From Fundidesulfovibrio terrae (GTDB lineage: Bacteria > Desulfobacterota > Desulfovibrionia > Desulfovibrionales > Desulfovibrionaceae), in the NCBI RefSeq assembly GCF_022808915.1, contig NZ_JAKZFS010000005.1, positions 283,130-347,129 on the forward strand: 64,000 nucleotides of DNA. Direction: 5' to 3'. Both the position numbers and the translations under genes were made by a program. The notes below the pieces were generated by a model that saw nothing but the letters and a program-made list of their open reading frames with translations, did no database searches and was not told the origin of the DNA. This document shows positions 18,842 to 27,735 of this stretch, piece by piece. The stretch's first letter is position 1. Each line of letters starts with the position of its first letter.

Positions 18842-20299
18842 ATGCAGCTCTTCAATACACTTTCGCGCTCCAAGGAAACCTTCACCCCTCTGACCGAAGG
18901 ACGGGTGAACATGTACGTCTGCGGCATCACCGCCTACGACTACTGCCACATCGGCCACGCCCGCTCGGCGGTGGTCTTCGACGTGATGGTGCGCTACCTG
19001 CGCTCCAAGGGGCTCGAGGTCCGCTTCGCCCGCAACTTCACCGACGTGGACGACAAGATCATCAAGCGCGCCAATGAAGAGAACTCCACCTCCGAGGCAG
19101 TGTCCGAGAAATACATCGCCGCCTTCTACGAGGACATGGACCGCCTGAACATCCTGCGCGCCGACCTGGAGCCCAAGGCCACCCAGTACATCGGAGAGAT
19201 GATCACGCTCGCCAAGCACCTCATCGATACCGGCCACGCCTACGCCACGCCGTCGGGCGACGTGTACTTCCGGGTGCGGTCATTCGCCCCCTACGGCAAG
19301 CTCTCCGGGCGCAACCTGGAGGAGCTCCAGGCGGGCGCGCGTGTGGCTCCCGGCGAGGAGAAGGAAGATCCCCTGGACTTCGCCCTGTGGAAGGGCGCCA
19401 AACCCGGCGAGCCCACCTGGGACAGCCCCTGGGGGCCCGGCCGCCCCGGCTGGCACCTGGAATGCTCGGCAATGAGCGAAGACCTCCTGGGCCTGCCCCT
19501 GGACATCCACGGCGGCGGACAGGATCTGGTTTTCCCCCACCACGAGAACGAGATCGCCCAGACCGAGGCCGCCTCGGGCAAGGAGTTCTCGCGCTTCTGG
19601 GTGCACAACGGCTTCGTGCAGATCAACTCCGAGAAGATGTCCAAGTCGCTGGGGAACTTCGTCACCATCCGCGACATCTTCGGCTATTGCCTGCCCGAGG
19701 TGCTGCGCTATTTCCTGATCACCTCCCACTACCGCTCCCCCCTGGACTACTCCACCGAGGCACTGGACGAGGCCGAGAAGGGCATCCGGCGGGTCTACGC
19801 CGCCCTGGCCCAGACGGAGGATGTGCTGGCCGGGACCAAGTGGTCCCCCGCCGCTGCCCCCAAGGAACTAACCGGCGAGCTGACCGATCTGGAAAGCGGG
19901 TTCTTCCAGGCCATGGAAGACGACCTGAACACTGCCGCCGCCCTGGGGCATCTCTTCGGCATGGTGCGTTTGGCCGGACGGGTGATGGAGGACAAGGGGC
20001 TGCGCAAGAGCATCGGCGGCAAGGAGATCCTGGAGCGCATCCAGGCAAATTTCGCGGAATACGCCTCCATCCTGGGCGTGTTCGACACGGCCCCCGCCGA
20101 ATTCCTGACGACGCTGCGCGACAAGAAGGCCGCCCGCAAGGGCATCGACGCATCCAAGGTGGAGGGGCTGCTCGTCGCCCGCCAGGAAGCCCGCAAGAAC
20201 AAGGATTTCGCCGAGTCCGACCGCATCCGCGACGAACTGGCCTCCATGGGCGTGGAGGTGAAGGACACCCCGGCCGGGGCGGTGTGGGACGTGGCCTAG
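18842..20299 (+). CDS. cysS: Cysteinyl-tRNA synthetase
   Basis: 485 residues, normal length. The class I signature appears as HIGHA in CHIGHARS, and KMSKS as EKMSKSLG. Zinc ligands include CGITAYD near the N terminus, WHLECSAM, and HHENE. It charges tRNA-Cys with cysteine. AAGGACC lies six bases before the ATG. It follows ispDF by 71 bases on the same strand, and a strong terminator follows at 20326. The C-terminal helical anticodon region (KNKDFAESDRIRDELA) is intact. Confidence 0.97.
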   Translation: MQLFNTLSRSKETFTPLTEGRVNMYVCGITAYDYCHIGHARSAVVFDVMVRYLRSKGLEVRFARNFTDVDDKIIKRANEENSTSEAVSEKYIAAFYEDMDRLNILRADLEPKATQYIGEMITLAKHLIDTGHAYATPSGDVYFRVRSFAPYGKLSGRNLEELQAGARVAPGEEKEDPLDFALWKGAKPGEPTWDSPWGPGRPGWHLECSAMSEDLLGLPLDIHGGGQDLVFPHHENEIAQTEAASGKEFSRFWVHNGFVQINSEKMSKSLGNFVTIRDIFGYCLPEVLRYFLITSHYRSPLDYSTEALDEAEKGIRRVYAALAQTEDVLAGTKWSPAAAPKELTGELTDLESGFFQAMEDDLNTAAALGHLFGMVRLAGRVMEDKGLRKSIGGKEILERIQANFAEYASILGVFDTAPAEFLTTLRDKKAARKGIDASKVEGLLVARQEARKNKDFAESDRIRDELASMGVEVKDTPAGAVWDVA

Positions 20300-20325
20300 A
20301 CAGGCCGCCCGCTTCGAAGAATCAA

Positions 20326-20360
20326 GCATCCCGCCGCGGTCCGCGGCGGGATGCTTTTTT
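20326..20360 (+). terminator. Terminator of cysS, between convergent genes
   Basis: GCATCCCGCCGCG pairs perfectly with CGCGGCGGGATGC over a two-base loop, then TTTTTT. It lies between the convergent cysS and radA stops. Confidence 0.9.
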
Positions 20361-20361
20361 A

Positions 20362-21699
20362 TTATCCCGCCCCGAAGAGCGCCCGCTGAAAATCTTTGAG
20401 CGTAGCGGTGCCTTTGCCCTCAACGGGCGGGTGGAAGATGGGCTTGTAGCCGAGCCTCTTGGCCTGCTTGAGCCGGGCGTCGTGGCCCGACACCGGGCGG
20501 ATGCGCCCGCTTAGGTCAACCTCTCCCCAGAACACCGAACGCGGCGGCAGGGGCCGGTCGTAGTAGGACGACAGAACCGCCGCAACAAGTCCCAGATCCA
20601 GTCCAGGATCGGTGAGCTTCAGTCCCCCGCCGGTCTTGGCGTAGATGTCGGACTGGCCCATCTGCACCCCCAGGCGTTTTTCCAACACCGCCAGCAGCAG
20701 GTTCAGCCGGTTGAGGTCAAGCCCCAGGGCCGTGCGCCTGGGCATGGCCAGGTACGACTTGCTCACCAGCGACTGCACCTCCACCGCGAAGGGCCGCTTG
20801 CCCTCCAGAGCCAGCACCACGGCCGAGCCGCTGGCCGTCTCGTCTCGCTCTCCCAGGAAATACGTGGACGGATCGGGCACGGGCGCCAAGCCGTCGCCCA
20901 GCATCTCCAGCACCATGAGTTCGTCCGTCGGGCCGAAGCGGTTCTTGAACACCCGCAGGATGCGGTAGAAGTGCTGCCGGTCTCCCTCAAGATAGAGCAC
21001 GGTGTCCACCATGTGCTCCAGGATTTTGGGTCCGGCGATGAGGCCTTCCTTGGTGACGTGGCCCACCAGAATGAGCGTGGAGGAGCTCTTCTTCACGGCC
21101 TCCACAAGCTCCGCGGCCACGGCGCGCACCTGGGCAGGGCTGCCGGGCACGCCGTCGGCCAGCGACGAGGCCATGGTTTGCACGGAATCGACCACCACCA
21201 CGGCGGGAGCGTCGCGCCGTCCCAGGATGTCCACGGCTTCGGCGGCGCTGGTGGTGCTGGAGGCCAGCAGGGCATCATGGGCAAGGCCCAGCCTGCGGGC
21301 GCGCGTGGCCAGCTGTCCCAGGGATTCCTCGCCCGAGACGTAGACGGCGGTGCGCCCCGTGGCGGCCACCTGCCCGGCCAGCTGCAATAAAAGAGTGGAT
21401 TTACCGATGCCCGGTTCTCCGCCCAGCAGGATGGCGGCCCCCGGCTGGAGCCCCTGGCCCAGGACCCGGTCCAGCTCGGGCAGGCCGCTGGGCGCGGCGG
21501 GCGCATGTTCCTGGCTGAAACCGGCCAGGGGGACGGGACCGGACGAAGGGCCCAAGGGGGCGCCCGGGCGGAGCTGCTGTTTTGGGGCGGCCTGTTCGGC
21601 CAGGGTGTTCCACGCGCCGCAGGACTCGCACTGCCCGCGCCAGCGCGGGCTCACGCCGCCGCACGCCGTGCAGGCGTAGATGAGTCGCGCCTTGGCCAC
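20362..21699 (-). CDS. radA: DNA repair protein RadA
   Basis: 445 residues, usual length. A four-Cys zinc finger at the N terminus (CTACGG, CESCG), a RecA-like core with Walker A GEPGIGKST and Walker B VVVVDSVQT, the RadA-specific KNRFG motif, and a C-terminal Lon-protease-like domain. RadA promotes branch migration in homologous recombination. It is the last gene of a tightly packed minus-strand operon, three bases after the zinc-ribbon gene stop, and ends against the shared terminator with cysS. Confidence 0.96.
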   Translation of the reverse strand: MAKARLIYACTACGGVSPRWRGQCESCGAWNTLAEQAAPKQQLRPGAPLGPSSGPVPLAGFSQEHAPAAPSGLPELDRVLGQGLQPGAAILLGGEPGIGKSTLLLQLAGQVAATGRTAVYVSGEESLGQLATRARRLGLAHDALLASSTTSAAEAVDILGRRDAPAVVVVDSVQTMASSLADGVPGSPAQVRAVAAELVEAVKKSSSTLILVGHVTKEGLIAGPKILEHMVDTVLYLEGDRQHFYRILRVFKNRFGPTDELMVLEMLGDGLAPVPDPSTYFLGERDETASGSAVVLALEGKRPFAVEVQSLVSKSYLAMPRRTALGLDLNRLNLLLAVLEKRLGVQMGQSDIYAKTGGGLKLTDPGLDLGLVAAVLSSYYDRPLPPRSVFWGEVDLSGRIRPVSGHDARLKQAKRLGYKPIFHPPVEGKGTATLKDFQRALFGAG

Positions 21700-21702
21700 G
21701 GG

Positions 21703-22599
21703 CTACTTCTTCTGGGCTGGCGCTTCGGGGGCTACTTCGAAGTAATCCTTCAGCTTGAGGGAGAAATTGCGCACGGTATCCGGAATGTCCACGAAGGCCA
21801 CCATGAAGGGCACTTCGTCCCCCGGCTTGACCTGGCTGTTGTTCAGGAGAATCTCCTGGCGCGAATTGAGGCGGCTTTCCAGGTCTTCCTTGCTGAGCGT
21901 CTTGAGCTCAAAGTTGGAAGCCTTGGGTCCGGCGGTGATGACCTTGGAAACCACGGGAGCTTCCTTGGCGTCCAGCAGCGTGGCCTCGATGGAGATCTGG
22001 CCGAGAACCACGGGGGAGCGGTTCACGAGCTTGCCCTCGATCACGAACAGCTTGCCGACCTTGTCGTTTTCCACGAAATAGTTGGTGTAGGATTCGAAAG
22101 GCAGTTGGGCGGAATAATCCGTGGCAGGGGCGGGAGGCGTCGGAGCGTTCTCCATGGCCGAGGTGGCCGGCTTCTTTGCGAAAGGCCACAGCTCGAAGAA
22201 ATAGGCGGCGGTGCCCCCTATTCCGAGCAGTATCACTAGGCCAAGGACCGCGCCCAGAATCATGGTCTTGTGGGAACGGCCGGCTTTGGGCTGCTCCGGC
22301 TGGCCGAAGTCGATGGAGGTGAACTCGCTTACGGAAACGGCGCCATGATCGAAAGGATCTTTCTTGCGTTCGCTCTCCAAATGTCCGGCGAAATCGCCGG
22401 GGGCCTGTTCCTCATCCCCTTCCACGGGCCACGCGGGGGCGGCCCCGGTGTCGCCGAAACCGGGAAAGTCCTCGGATTCCGGAGCGTCCACATGGAAGAC
22501 GTGCTTGCACAGGCTGCAACGAACGGTAGCCCCTTCGGGACCGATCTTGTCGTCGGGAAGATTGTATTTGGTCTGGCAACTGGGGCATTCGACTTTCAT
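21703..22599 (-). CDS. MJ0042-type zinc-ribbon membrane protein with DUF3426 domain
   Basis: 298 residues. It begins MKVECPSCQTKYNLPDDKI and has a second CSLC knuckle, the MJ0042 zinc-ribbon pattern. A charged linker follows, then one hydrophobic segment (~118-140), then a C-terminal extracytoplasmic DUF3426-like region ending in a Lys tail. The topology suggests a cytoplasmic zinc ribbon tethered to the inner membrane. The role is unknown, although such proteins are common in delta- and betaproteobacteria. It is four bases after hpt and three bases before radA in a polycistronic unit. Confidence 0.83.
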   Translation of the reverse strand: MKVECPSCQTKYNLPDDKIGPEGATVRCSLCKHVFHVDAPESEDFPGFGDTGAAPAWPVEGDEEQAPGDFAGHLESERKKDPFDHGAVSVSEFTSIDFGQPEQPKAGRSHKTMILGAVLGLVILLGIGGTAAYFFELWPFAKKPATSAMENAPTPPAPATDYSAQLPFESYTNYFVENDKVGKLFVIEGKLVNRSPVVLGQISIEATLLDAKEAPVVSKVITAGPKASNFELKTLSKEDLESRLNSRQEILLNNSQVKPGDEVPFMVAFVDIPDTVRNFSLKLKDYFEVAPEAPAQKK

Positions 22600-22603
22600 G
22601 GCG

Positions 22604-23134
22604 TCAATGACCTTCCTGTTGGCTCAGTTCGTAGACTCCGGGCAGACAGCGATAATCCTCTGCAAAGTCCAGGCCGTACCCTACCAGGAATCCCTTTGCC
22701 AGTCTGAATCCATGAAAGTCAACTGTTACCTCGGCAGTGCGCCGTTCGGCCTTGTCGATGAGCGCGCACAACTTCACCGATGCGGCCCCGCGCACCTTCA
22801 GGAGCTTGAGCAGCATGGCCATGGAATTGCCGGTGTCCACGATGTCCTCTACCACCAGGACGTGCTTTCCCTGGCAGGAGGTTTCGAGGTCCTGCAGGAA
22901 ATGCAGGTCTCCGGGGCGGTCGGAAGCCCCGTAGCTGGAGAGGCGCACGAAATCCACGTGGGCGGGCACAGTGATATGGCGCACGACGTCCGCCAGGAAC
23001 ATGAACGCGCCCTTGAGCACGCCCACCACCAGCAGATCCTTTCCTTCGTATTCGCGGGAAATGGCGGCCCCTATCTCGGCCACCTTTTCGGCAATGCATT
23101 CCTTGGTGATGACGGGTAAAAGCTTGCCGGGCAC
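22604..23134 (-). CDS. hpt: Hypoxanthine phosphoribosyltransferase
   Basis: 176 residues. The PRPP-binding signature VLVVEDIVDTGNSM is present, preceded by LKGAFMFLADVVR and followed by KLCALIDKAERR, as in bacterial Hpt. It salvages hypoxanthine and guanine to IMP and GMP. One base separates it from the acetyltransferase gene upstream and four from the zinc-ribbon gene downstream. This packing points to translational coupling. Confidence 0.94.
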   Translation of the reverse strand: MPGKLLPVITKECIAEKVAEIGAAISREYEGKDLLVVGVLKGAFMFLADVVRHITVPAHVDFVRLSSYGASDRPGDLHFLQDLETSCQGKHVLVVEDIVDTGNSMAMLLKLLKVRGAASVKLCALIDKAERRTAEVTVDFHGFRLAKGFLVGYGLDFAEDYRCLPGVYELSQQEGH

Positions 23135-23135
23135 G

Positions 23136-23603
23136 CTACATCTCCATGACCATGGCTATTTCGTCGCATTCGGGGAACTTGGGACAGTGGATGCAGTCCG
23201 CCCAGACCTTCTGGGGAAGCTTTTCCTTGGTGACTTCCTCGAAGCCCATCTTGGCGAAGAAATCGCGCTGGTAGGTCAGGGTGAACACCTTGTAGACCCC
23301 CAGGGTCACGGCCTCGGAGAGGCACGCCTCCACCAGCTTGCGGCCCCAGCCCTGCTTCTGCAGGTCCGGGTGCACCACAAGCGACCGGATCTCGGCCAGC
23401 TGGTCCCAGCAGATGGACAGGGCGCAGCACCCCTTGATGGTCTTGTTGTCGTCGGAGGACAGCACGTAGAAGTCGCGCAGGTGCGAATAGAGCTGGTTGA
23501 AGGACCTGGGCAGCAGCAGCTCGCCCTTGGCGCACTCCATGAGCAGCATGTGGATGGTCTTTACATCCTCGATGCGGGCCTTGCGCAGGAAGAAGCCGGA
23601 CAT
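23136..23603 (-). CDS. GNAT acetyltransferase, short ArgA-like
   Basis: 155 residues, a single GNAT domain. The acetyl-CoA loop is QKQGWGRKL, preceded by IRSLVVHPDL and followed by VFTLTYQRDFFAKMGF. A C-terminal CIHCPKFPEC motif is typical of short stand-alone N-acetylglutamate synthases, which lack the amino-acid-kinase domain of classical ArgA. It may therefore make N-acetylglutamate for arginine synthesis. This is inferred from family resemblance. Its neighbours (hpt, thioredoxin-like gene) do not point to arginine, although argH lies 39 kb away in the same window. Confidence 0.8.
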   Translation of the reverse strand: MSGFFLRKARIEDVKTIHMLLMECAKGELLLPRSFNQLYSHLRDFYVLSSDDNKTIKGCCALSICWDQLAEIRSLVVHPDLQKQGWGRKLVEACLSEAVTLGVYKVFTLTYQRDFFAKMGFEEVTKEKLPQKVWADCIHCPKFPECDEIAMVMEM

Positions 23604-23606
23604 TCC

Positions 23607-24080
23607 CTAGGCCCCCAGAAGCTTATGAATGAGTTTTTCCAGGTCGGGACCGGGCATGTAGCCCTCCTGGGAGTGCACCATCTCACCCTTGGGCGAATAG
23701 ACCACCGTGCGGGGGATGGCCCGGATGGAGAACGCCTGGGACACGTCGGCCTTGGCCAGGTAAACGGGATAGTTGAAACCGGCCTTGGCCGCGTACATGG
23801 CGAACATGGACGGATCCTGGTCCACGCTCACGCCGATGACGAGGAGCTTGTCCTCGGGGATGCGCTTGCGCAGGTCGATGATCTCGGGGATCTCCTGGCG
23901 GCAGGGGCCGCACCAGGAGGCCCAGAAGTTGATCACCACCACCTTGCCGCGAGCCTGGCTCACGGTCTTGATGATGTCCTGGCTGGAAGCCGCGGGCTCG
24001 CCCTTGGCCTGGGCCAGGACGGCGGTGGCGGCGAGGCCGGTCAGGACCAGGGCCAGAAGTATCGTACGGAGAATATTCAT
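23607..24080 (-). CDS. TlpA-type thiol-disulfide protein, exported
   Basis: 157 residues from the chosen ATG at 24080. A hydrophobic signal sequence (ILLALVLTGLAATAVLAQA) is followed by a thioredoxin fold with active site WCGPC in NFWASWCGPCRQE and a cis-Pro region AIPRTVV. The protein should act in the periplasm, for example in cytochrome c maturation or disulfide reduction. An ATG six codons further upstream (24098) is the alternative start; AAGGTG sits better for the later one. Three bases separate it from the acetyltransferase gene, and metH ends 72 bases upstream. Confidence 0.88.
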   Translation of the reverse strand: MNILRTILLALVLTGLAATAVLAQAKGEPAASSQDIIKTVSQARGKVVVINFWASWCGPCRQEIPEIIDLRKRIPEDKLLVIGVSVDQDPSMFAMYAAKAGFNYPVYLAKADVSQAFSIRAIPRTVVYSPKGEMVHSQEGYMPGPDLEKLIHKLLGA

Positions 24081-24152
24081 GCGTCGGAACACCTTCATGA
24101 TTGTGGACGCCTCTATTCGAGGGCGTCCCTTCGGTCTATAGCGCGTGAACGC

Positions 24153-26555
24153 CTACGCGTCCACGAACCTTTTGGCCAGGCGCACGGCTTCCACCGCGTC
24201 GGCGGCGTGTCCGTCGGCTCCGATGGCCCTGGCGAAGGAATCCGACACCACGGCCCCTCCCACCATGACCTTCTGGTCCATGCCCCGGCTGCGCAGGAGT
24301 TTCACCGTGTCCTCCATGCGCACCATGGTGGTGGTCATGAGCGCGGACAGGCCGATGACCTTGGCTCCCGACTCGGCGGCCGCGTCCACGATACGCTCGG
24401 CGGACACGTCCTTGCCCAAGTCGATCACCTCAAACCCATGGTTGCGCAGCATGAGCCCGACGATGTTCTTGCCGATGTCGTGGATGTCGCCCTCCACCGT
24501 GGCCAGCACGATGCCCGGGCGCTTTCCGCCATCGGCGGCGGCTTCGAGAAGCGGGGTCAGGCGCTCGTACCCGGCCTGCATGGCCTCGGCCGAGAGCAGG
24601 AGCTGCGGCAGGAAGTATTCCTTGCGCTCGTAGAGCACGCCCACGTCCATGATGCCCGGGATCAGCTCGCCGCTCAGGATGTCCTGGGGGGCCTTGCCGG
24701 CGGTCAGGGCGTCCTCCACCATGGAGAGCACGGCCTCCTTGCGTCCGGCCACCACGGCCTCGCGCAGGGTGCCCACGGCCTTGGCCTGGACTTGGCGCAC
24801 GGGGGCTCCCGCGCCGCCGCCGTATTTCCAGTCCGCGCAGTTCTCGATGAATCGTGCGGCCTGGGGATCGCGGGCGAGCATGACCTCGGAGGCCAGTCCC
24901 ACCTCGCGCGGCAGGGGCGTGGACGGGTTGGAGATGTGCGCGGCCATGCCCGCGCCCAGGCACATGGCCATGAACGTGGCGTTAAGGAGCTCGCGCGCGG
25001 GCAGCCCGAAGGAGATGTTGGAGAGCCCGAGCGTGGTGGGCAGGCCCCACACCGCGGCGCAGTGGCGGATGGTCTCCAGGCAGTGCTTGGCGGCCTCGGG
25101 CTTGGAGGACACGGTCAGCGCCAGGGCGTCCACCAGGATCAGGCGTTTGGGGATGCCCAGGGCCTCGGCCTGGATAAGCAGGGCCTCGATGGCCGCGATG
25201 CGCTCGGCCGCCGTGACGGGAAGCTTCTTCCCAGCCAGGGGCAGCAGGATGAAAGGCGCGCCGTGCAGCTTGCACAGGGGGCCGAGCTGGTCCATGCGGC
25301 CGGGCTCGCCGCTGATGGAGTTCACCAGGGCCGATCCGGGCACGGCCCACAGGGCCTCCTCGATGGCCTCGGGCTTGGTGGAATCCAGGCACAGGGGGGA
25401 CAGGAACCGGGCGGTGAGCTGCTTGACCAGGGCGGGAAGCAGCGTCTCCTCCTGCACCATGGGAGCGCCCACGTTGACGTCGAGCACGCGCGCCCCGGCC
25501 TGGATCTGCTCCTCGGCCAGGCGCAGGGCCTCGGTGAACTGCCCGGCCTGGAGCTCCTCGGTGAGCACCTTCTTGCCGGTGGGGTTGATGCGCTCGCCGA
25601 TGCACACCGCGGGAAGCCCCACGCCGATGCAGACCGACTTGGAGCGCGAAGTGAGCACCAGGGGGCGTCCCTGGGACGGTTCGGGCCTTACCCAGGCGCG
25701 CCCGGCGGCCTGCTTGGCCAGGGCCTCGATGTGGGCCGGGGTGGTGCCGCAGCAGCCCGAGACGCACTTGGCGCCCATGTCCAGGAAGGCGGCCATGCGA
25801 TCGCCGAATTCGGCGGGGCCCATGGGGTAGACGGTAACGCCGTTCTCCAGACGGGGCAGCCCGGCGTTGGGCTTGATGAAGAAGGGGACGTCGATGCGGG
25901 GCAAAAAGCCCTTGGCCACGTCCAGCATCTGCTCGGGTCCGAGGCCGCAATTGATGCCCAGAAGCTCCACGCCCAGGTTCTGCATGGTGTCGGCGAAGGT
26001 GGCCGAGGGCGTGCCGGTGAGCGATCCGCCCGGCTCGAAGGTCATGAGAACGGCCACGGGCAGGTCGCAGACCCGGCGGGCGGCCAGGACCACGGCCTTG
26101 GCCTCGGCCAGGTCGAAATGGGTCTCTGCGATGATGAGGTCGGCGCCGCCTTCCACCAATCCTTCGATCTGCAGGGCGAAGGCGTCCACCAGCTCGCGCA
26201 TGGTGAGCGTGCCCAGGGGCTCCACGAAATGACCGGTGGGGCCGACGCTGCCCGCCACGAAGGCGCCTTCGCCGGCGGCCTGGCGGGCGGTTCTGGCGAG
26301 GCCCGCGTTCAGGGCGCGGATGTCCGTGCCCGCGGGGAGCTTGAAGCGGGTGCCGCCGAAGGTGTTGGTGGTGACCACCCTGGCTCCCACGCGCAGGTAG
26401 TCCTCGTGCACCGAGCGCACGACGTCGGCGTGTTCGAGCCCCCAGAGTTCGGGGGACGCGCCCGGAGGAAGCCCCCTGGCCTGCAAGAGCGTACCCATGG
26501 CCCCGTCAAAAACTATTATGGAATCGTCGGCGAGAGCCTTGCGGAAATCCGGCAC
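24153..26555 (-). CDS. metH: Cobalamin-dependent methionine synthase without activation domain
   Basis: 800 residues. Homocysteine/zinc domain at the N terminus (FDGAMGTLLQ, GINCG, GCCGTTPAHI), pterin-binding domain (~310-570, with NVGAP and SNISFGLP), cap, and B12-binding domain with DIHDIGKNI (the cobalt-ligand His) and GLSALMTTT. The C-terminal AdoMet activation domain of E. coli MetH is missing, as in many anaerobes, so reactivation needs a separate protein. The enzyme methylates homocysteine using methyl-tetrahydrofolate. First gene of the operon, divergent from rpoH. Confidence 0.95.
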   Translation of the reverse strand: MPDFRKALADDSIIVFDGAMGTLLQARGLPPGASPELWGLEHADVVRSVHEDYLRVGARVVTTNTFGGTRFKLPAGTDIRALNAGLARTARQAAGEGAFVAGSVGPTGHFVEPLGTLTMRELVDAFALQIEGLVEGGADLIIAETHFDLAEAKAVVLAARRVCDLPVAVLMTFEPGGSLTGTPSATFADTMQNLGVELLGINCGLGPEQMLDVAKGFLPRIDVPFFIKPNAGLPRLENGVTVYPMGPAEFGDRMAAFLDMGAKCVSGCCGTTPAHIEALAKQAAGRAWVRPEPSQGRPLVLTSRSKSVCIGVGLPAVCIGERINPTGKKVLTEELQAGQFTEALRLAEEQIQAGARVLDVNVGAPMVQEETLLPALVKQLTARFLSPLCLDSTKPEAIEEALWAVPGSALVNSISGEPGRMDQLGPLCKLHGAPFILLPLAGKKLPVTAAERIAAIEALLIQAEALGIPKRLILVDALALTVSSKPEAAKHCLETIRHCAAVWGLPTTLGLSNISFGLPARELLNATFMAMCLGAGMAAHISNPSTPLPREVGLASEVMLARDPQAARFIENCADWKYGGGAGAPVRQVQAKAVGTLREAVVAGRKEAVLSMVEDALTAGKAPQDILSGELIPGIMDVGVLYERKEYFLPQLLLSAEAMQAGYERLTPLLEAAADGGKRPGIVLATVEGDIHDIGKNIVGLMLRNHGFEVIDLGKDVSAERIVDAAAESGAKVIGLSALMTTTMVRMEDTVKLLRSRGMDQKVMVGGAVVSDSFARAIGADGHAADAVEAVRLAKRFVDA

Positions 26556-26671
26556 CGTTGGTCCCTCCTTGGCTTGAAAGCCTCTGGGTCGTACTGAAAA
26601 ACGTTGAATCCGGCAAATGAAAAGCGTATGGAGGAATGCTTCGGGCGTTTCACGCCAAACGGACAGGCATC

Positions 26672-27727
26672 ATGAGCATCCAAGAGGATTCCCCCGAGGA
26701 GAAGAAACTCCTCCCCCCCGACGTCGAGGATGACCCCGACTCCGTCGACGCGTCCGACGAGGAGAACATCCAGGAAGAACCCGCCCTGGAAGAAGATTCC
26801 GCCGGCGAAACGCCGGAAGAGGACACGTTCAACCTTCCTGCGCACAAGATCCCCTCGGTCCCGGCCACGGGGCGCGACAACCTGCACGTCTACCTGCGCG
26901 AGATCAGCAAGTTTCCGCTCTTGAACCCCGACGAGGAGTTCGAACTGGCCCGGCGCGTGCGCGACAACGCCGACCAGCGCGCGGCCTTCAGGCTGGTCAC
27001 TTCGCACCTGCGCCTGGTGGTCAAGATCGCCATGGACTTCCAGCGCCGCTGGGCCCAGAACGTGTCCGACCTCATCCAGGAAGGCAACGTGGGGCTCATG
27101 CGGGCGGTGAAGAAGTTCGACCCCGACAAGGGCATCAAGTTCTCCTACTACGCCGCCTACTGGATCAAGGCGTACATCCTCAAATTCATCATGGACAACT
27201 GGCGGCTGGTGCGCATCGGCACCACCCAGGCCCAGCGCACCCTGTTCTACAACTTGAACAAGGAGCGCCAGCGCCTGACCTCGCTGGGGTTCGACCCGTC
27301 GGTGTCCAACATCTCCAAGAGCCTCAAGGTCTCGGAGACGGACGTCCTGGAGATGGACCAGCGCATGGCCCGCAACGACCTCTCCCTGGACATCACCCTG
27401 GGGGACGATTCCTCGTCCACGCGCCTGGACTACCTGCCCGCCCTCACCCCTGGCATCGAGGAGATGCTGGCCAAGGACGAGATCGCGGGCCTGGTGGAAA
27501 AGCACCTCCAGACCATCATGCCCAGCCTCTCCGACAAGGAGCGCGACCTCCTGGAGCAGCGCATCCTTTCCGACAGCCCCGTGACCCTGCGCGAGATCGG
27601 GGCCAAGTACGGCATCACCCGCGAACGGGTGCGCCAGATCGAAACCAGGCTTCTGGACAAGATTCGCGACCACTTCGTCAAACGCATCGGCGACTTCTCC
27701 ACCGAGTGGATTCGCAAGGAAGAGTGA
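26672..27727 (+). CDS. rpoH: RpoH-type sigma factor with acidic N-terminal extension
   Basis: 351 residues. Residues ~1-60 are very rich in Asp and Glu and precede the sigma-70 core: region 2 (LREISKFPLL, DLIQEGNVGLMRAVKKFDP, YYAAYWIKAYI), a TQAQRTLFYNLNKER stretch resembling the RpoH box, and region 4.2 with TLREIGAKYGITRERVRQIE. RpoH factors drive heat-shock genes, and the length and box favour RpoH over RpoD or RpoS. The ATG at 26672 is chosen; an ATG at 26636 is only one base from a GGAGG, too close to work well. Divergent from metH over ~116 bases. The TPR lipoprotein gene starts eight bases after the stop. Confidence 0.9.
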   Translation: MSIQEDSPEEKKLLPPDVEDDPDSVDASDEENIQEEPALEEDSAGETPEEDTFNLPAHKIPSVPATGRDNLHVYLREISKFPLLNPDEEFELARRVRDNADQRAAFRLVTSHLRLVVKIAMDFQRRWAQNVSDLIQEGNVGLMRAVKKFDPDKGIKFSYYAAYWIKAYILKFIMDNWRLVRIGTTQAQRTLFYNLNKERQRLTSLGFDPSVSNISKSLKVSETDVLEMDQRMARNDLSLDITLGDDSSSTRLDYLPALTPGIEEMLAKDEIAGLVEKHLQTIMPSLSDKERDLLEQRILSDSPVTLREIGAKYGITRERVRQIETRLLDKIRDHFVKRIGDFSTEWIRKEE

Positions 27728-27735
27728 CCATCCCC

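Noticed and set aside
22971..26597. Open frame of about 1200 codons opposite metH and neighbours
   Set aside because: It spans several intact genes on the other strand and has no recognisable domains. It is a high-GC shadow.
26556..26671. Cobalamin riboswitch in front of metH
   Set aside because: The gap of about 116 bases is too short and lacks the B12-box motif.
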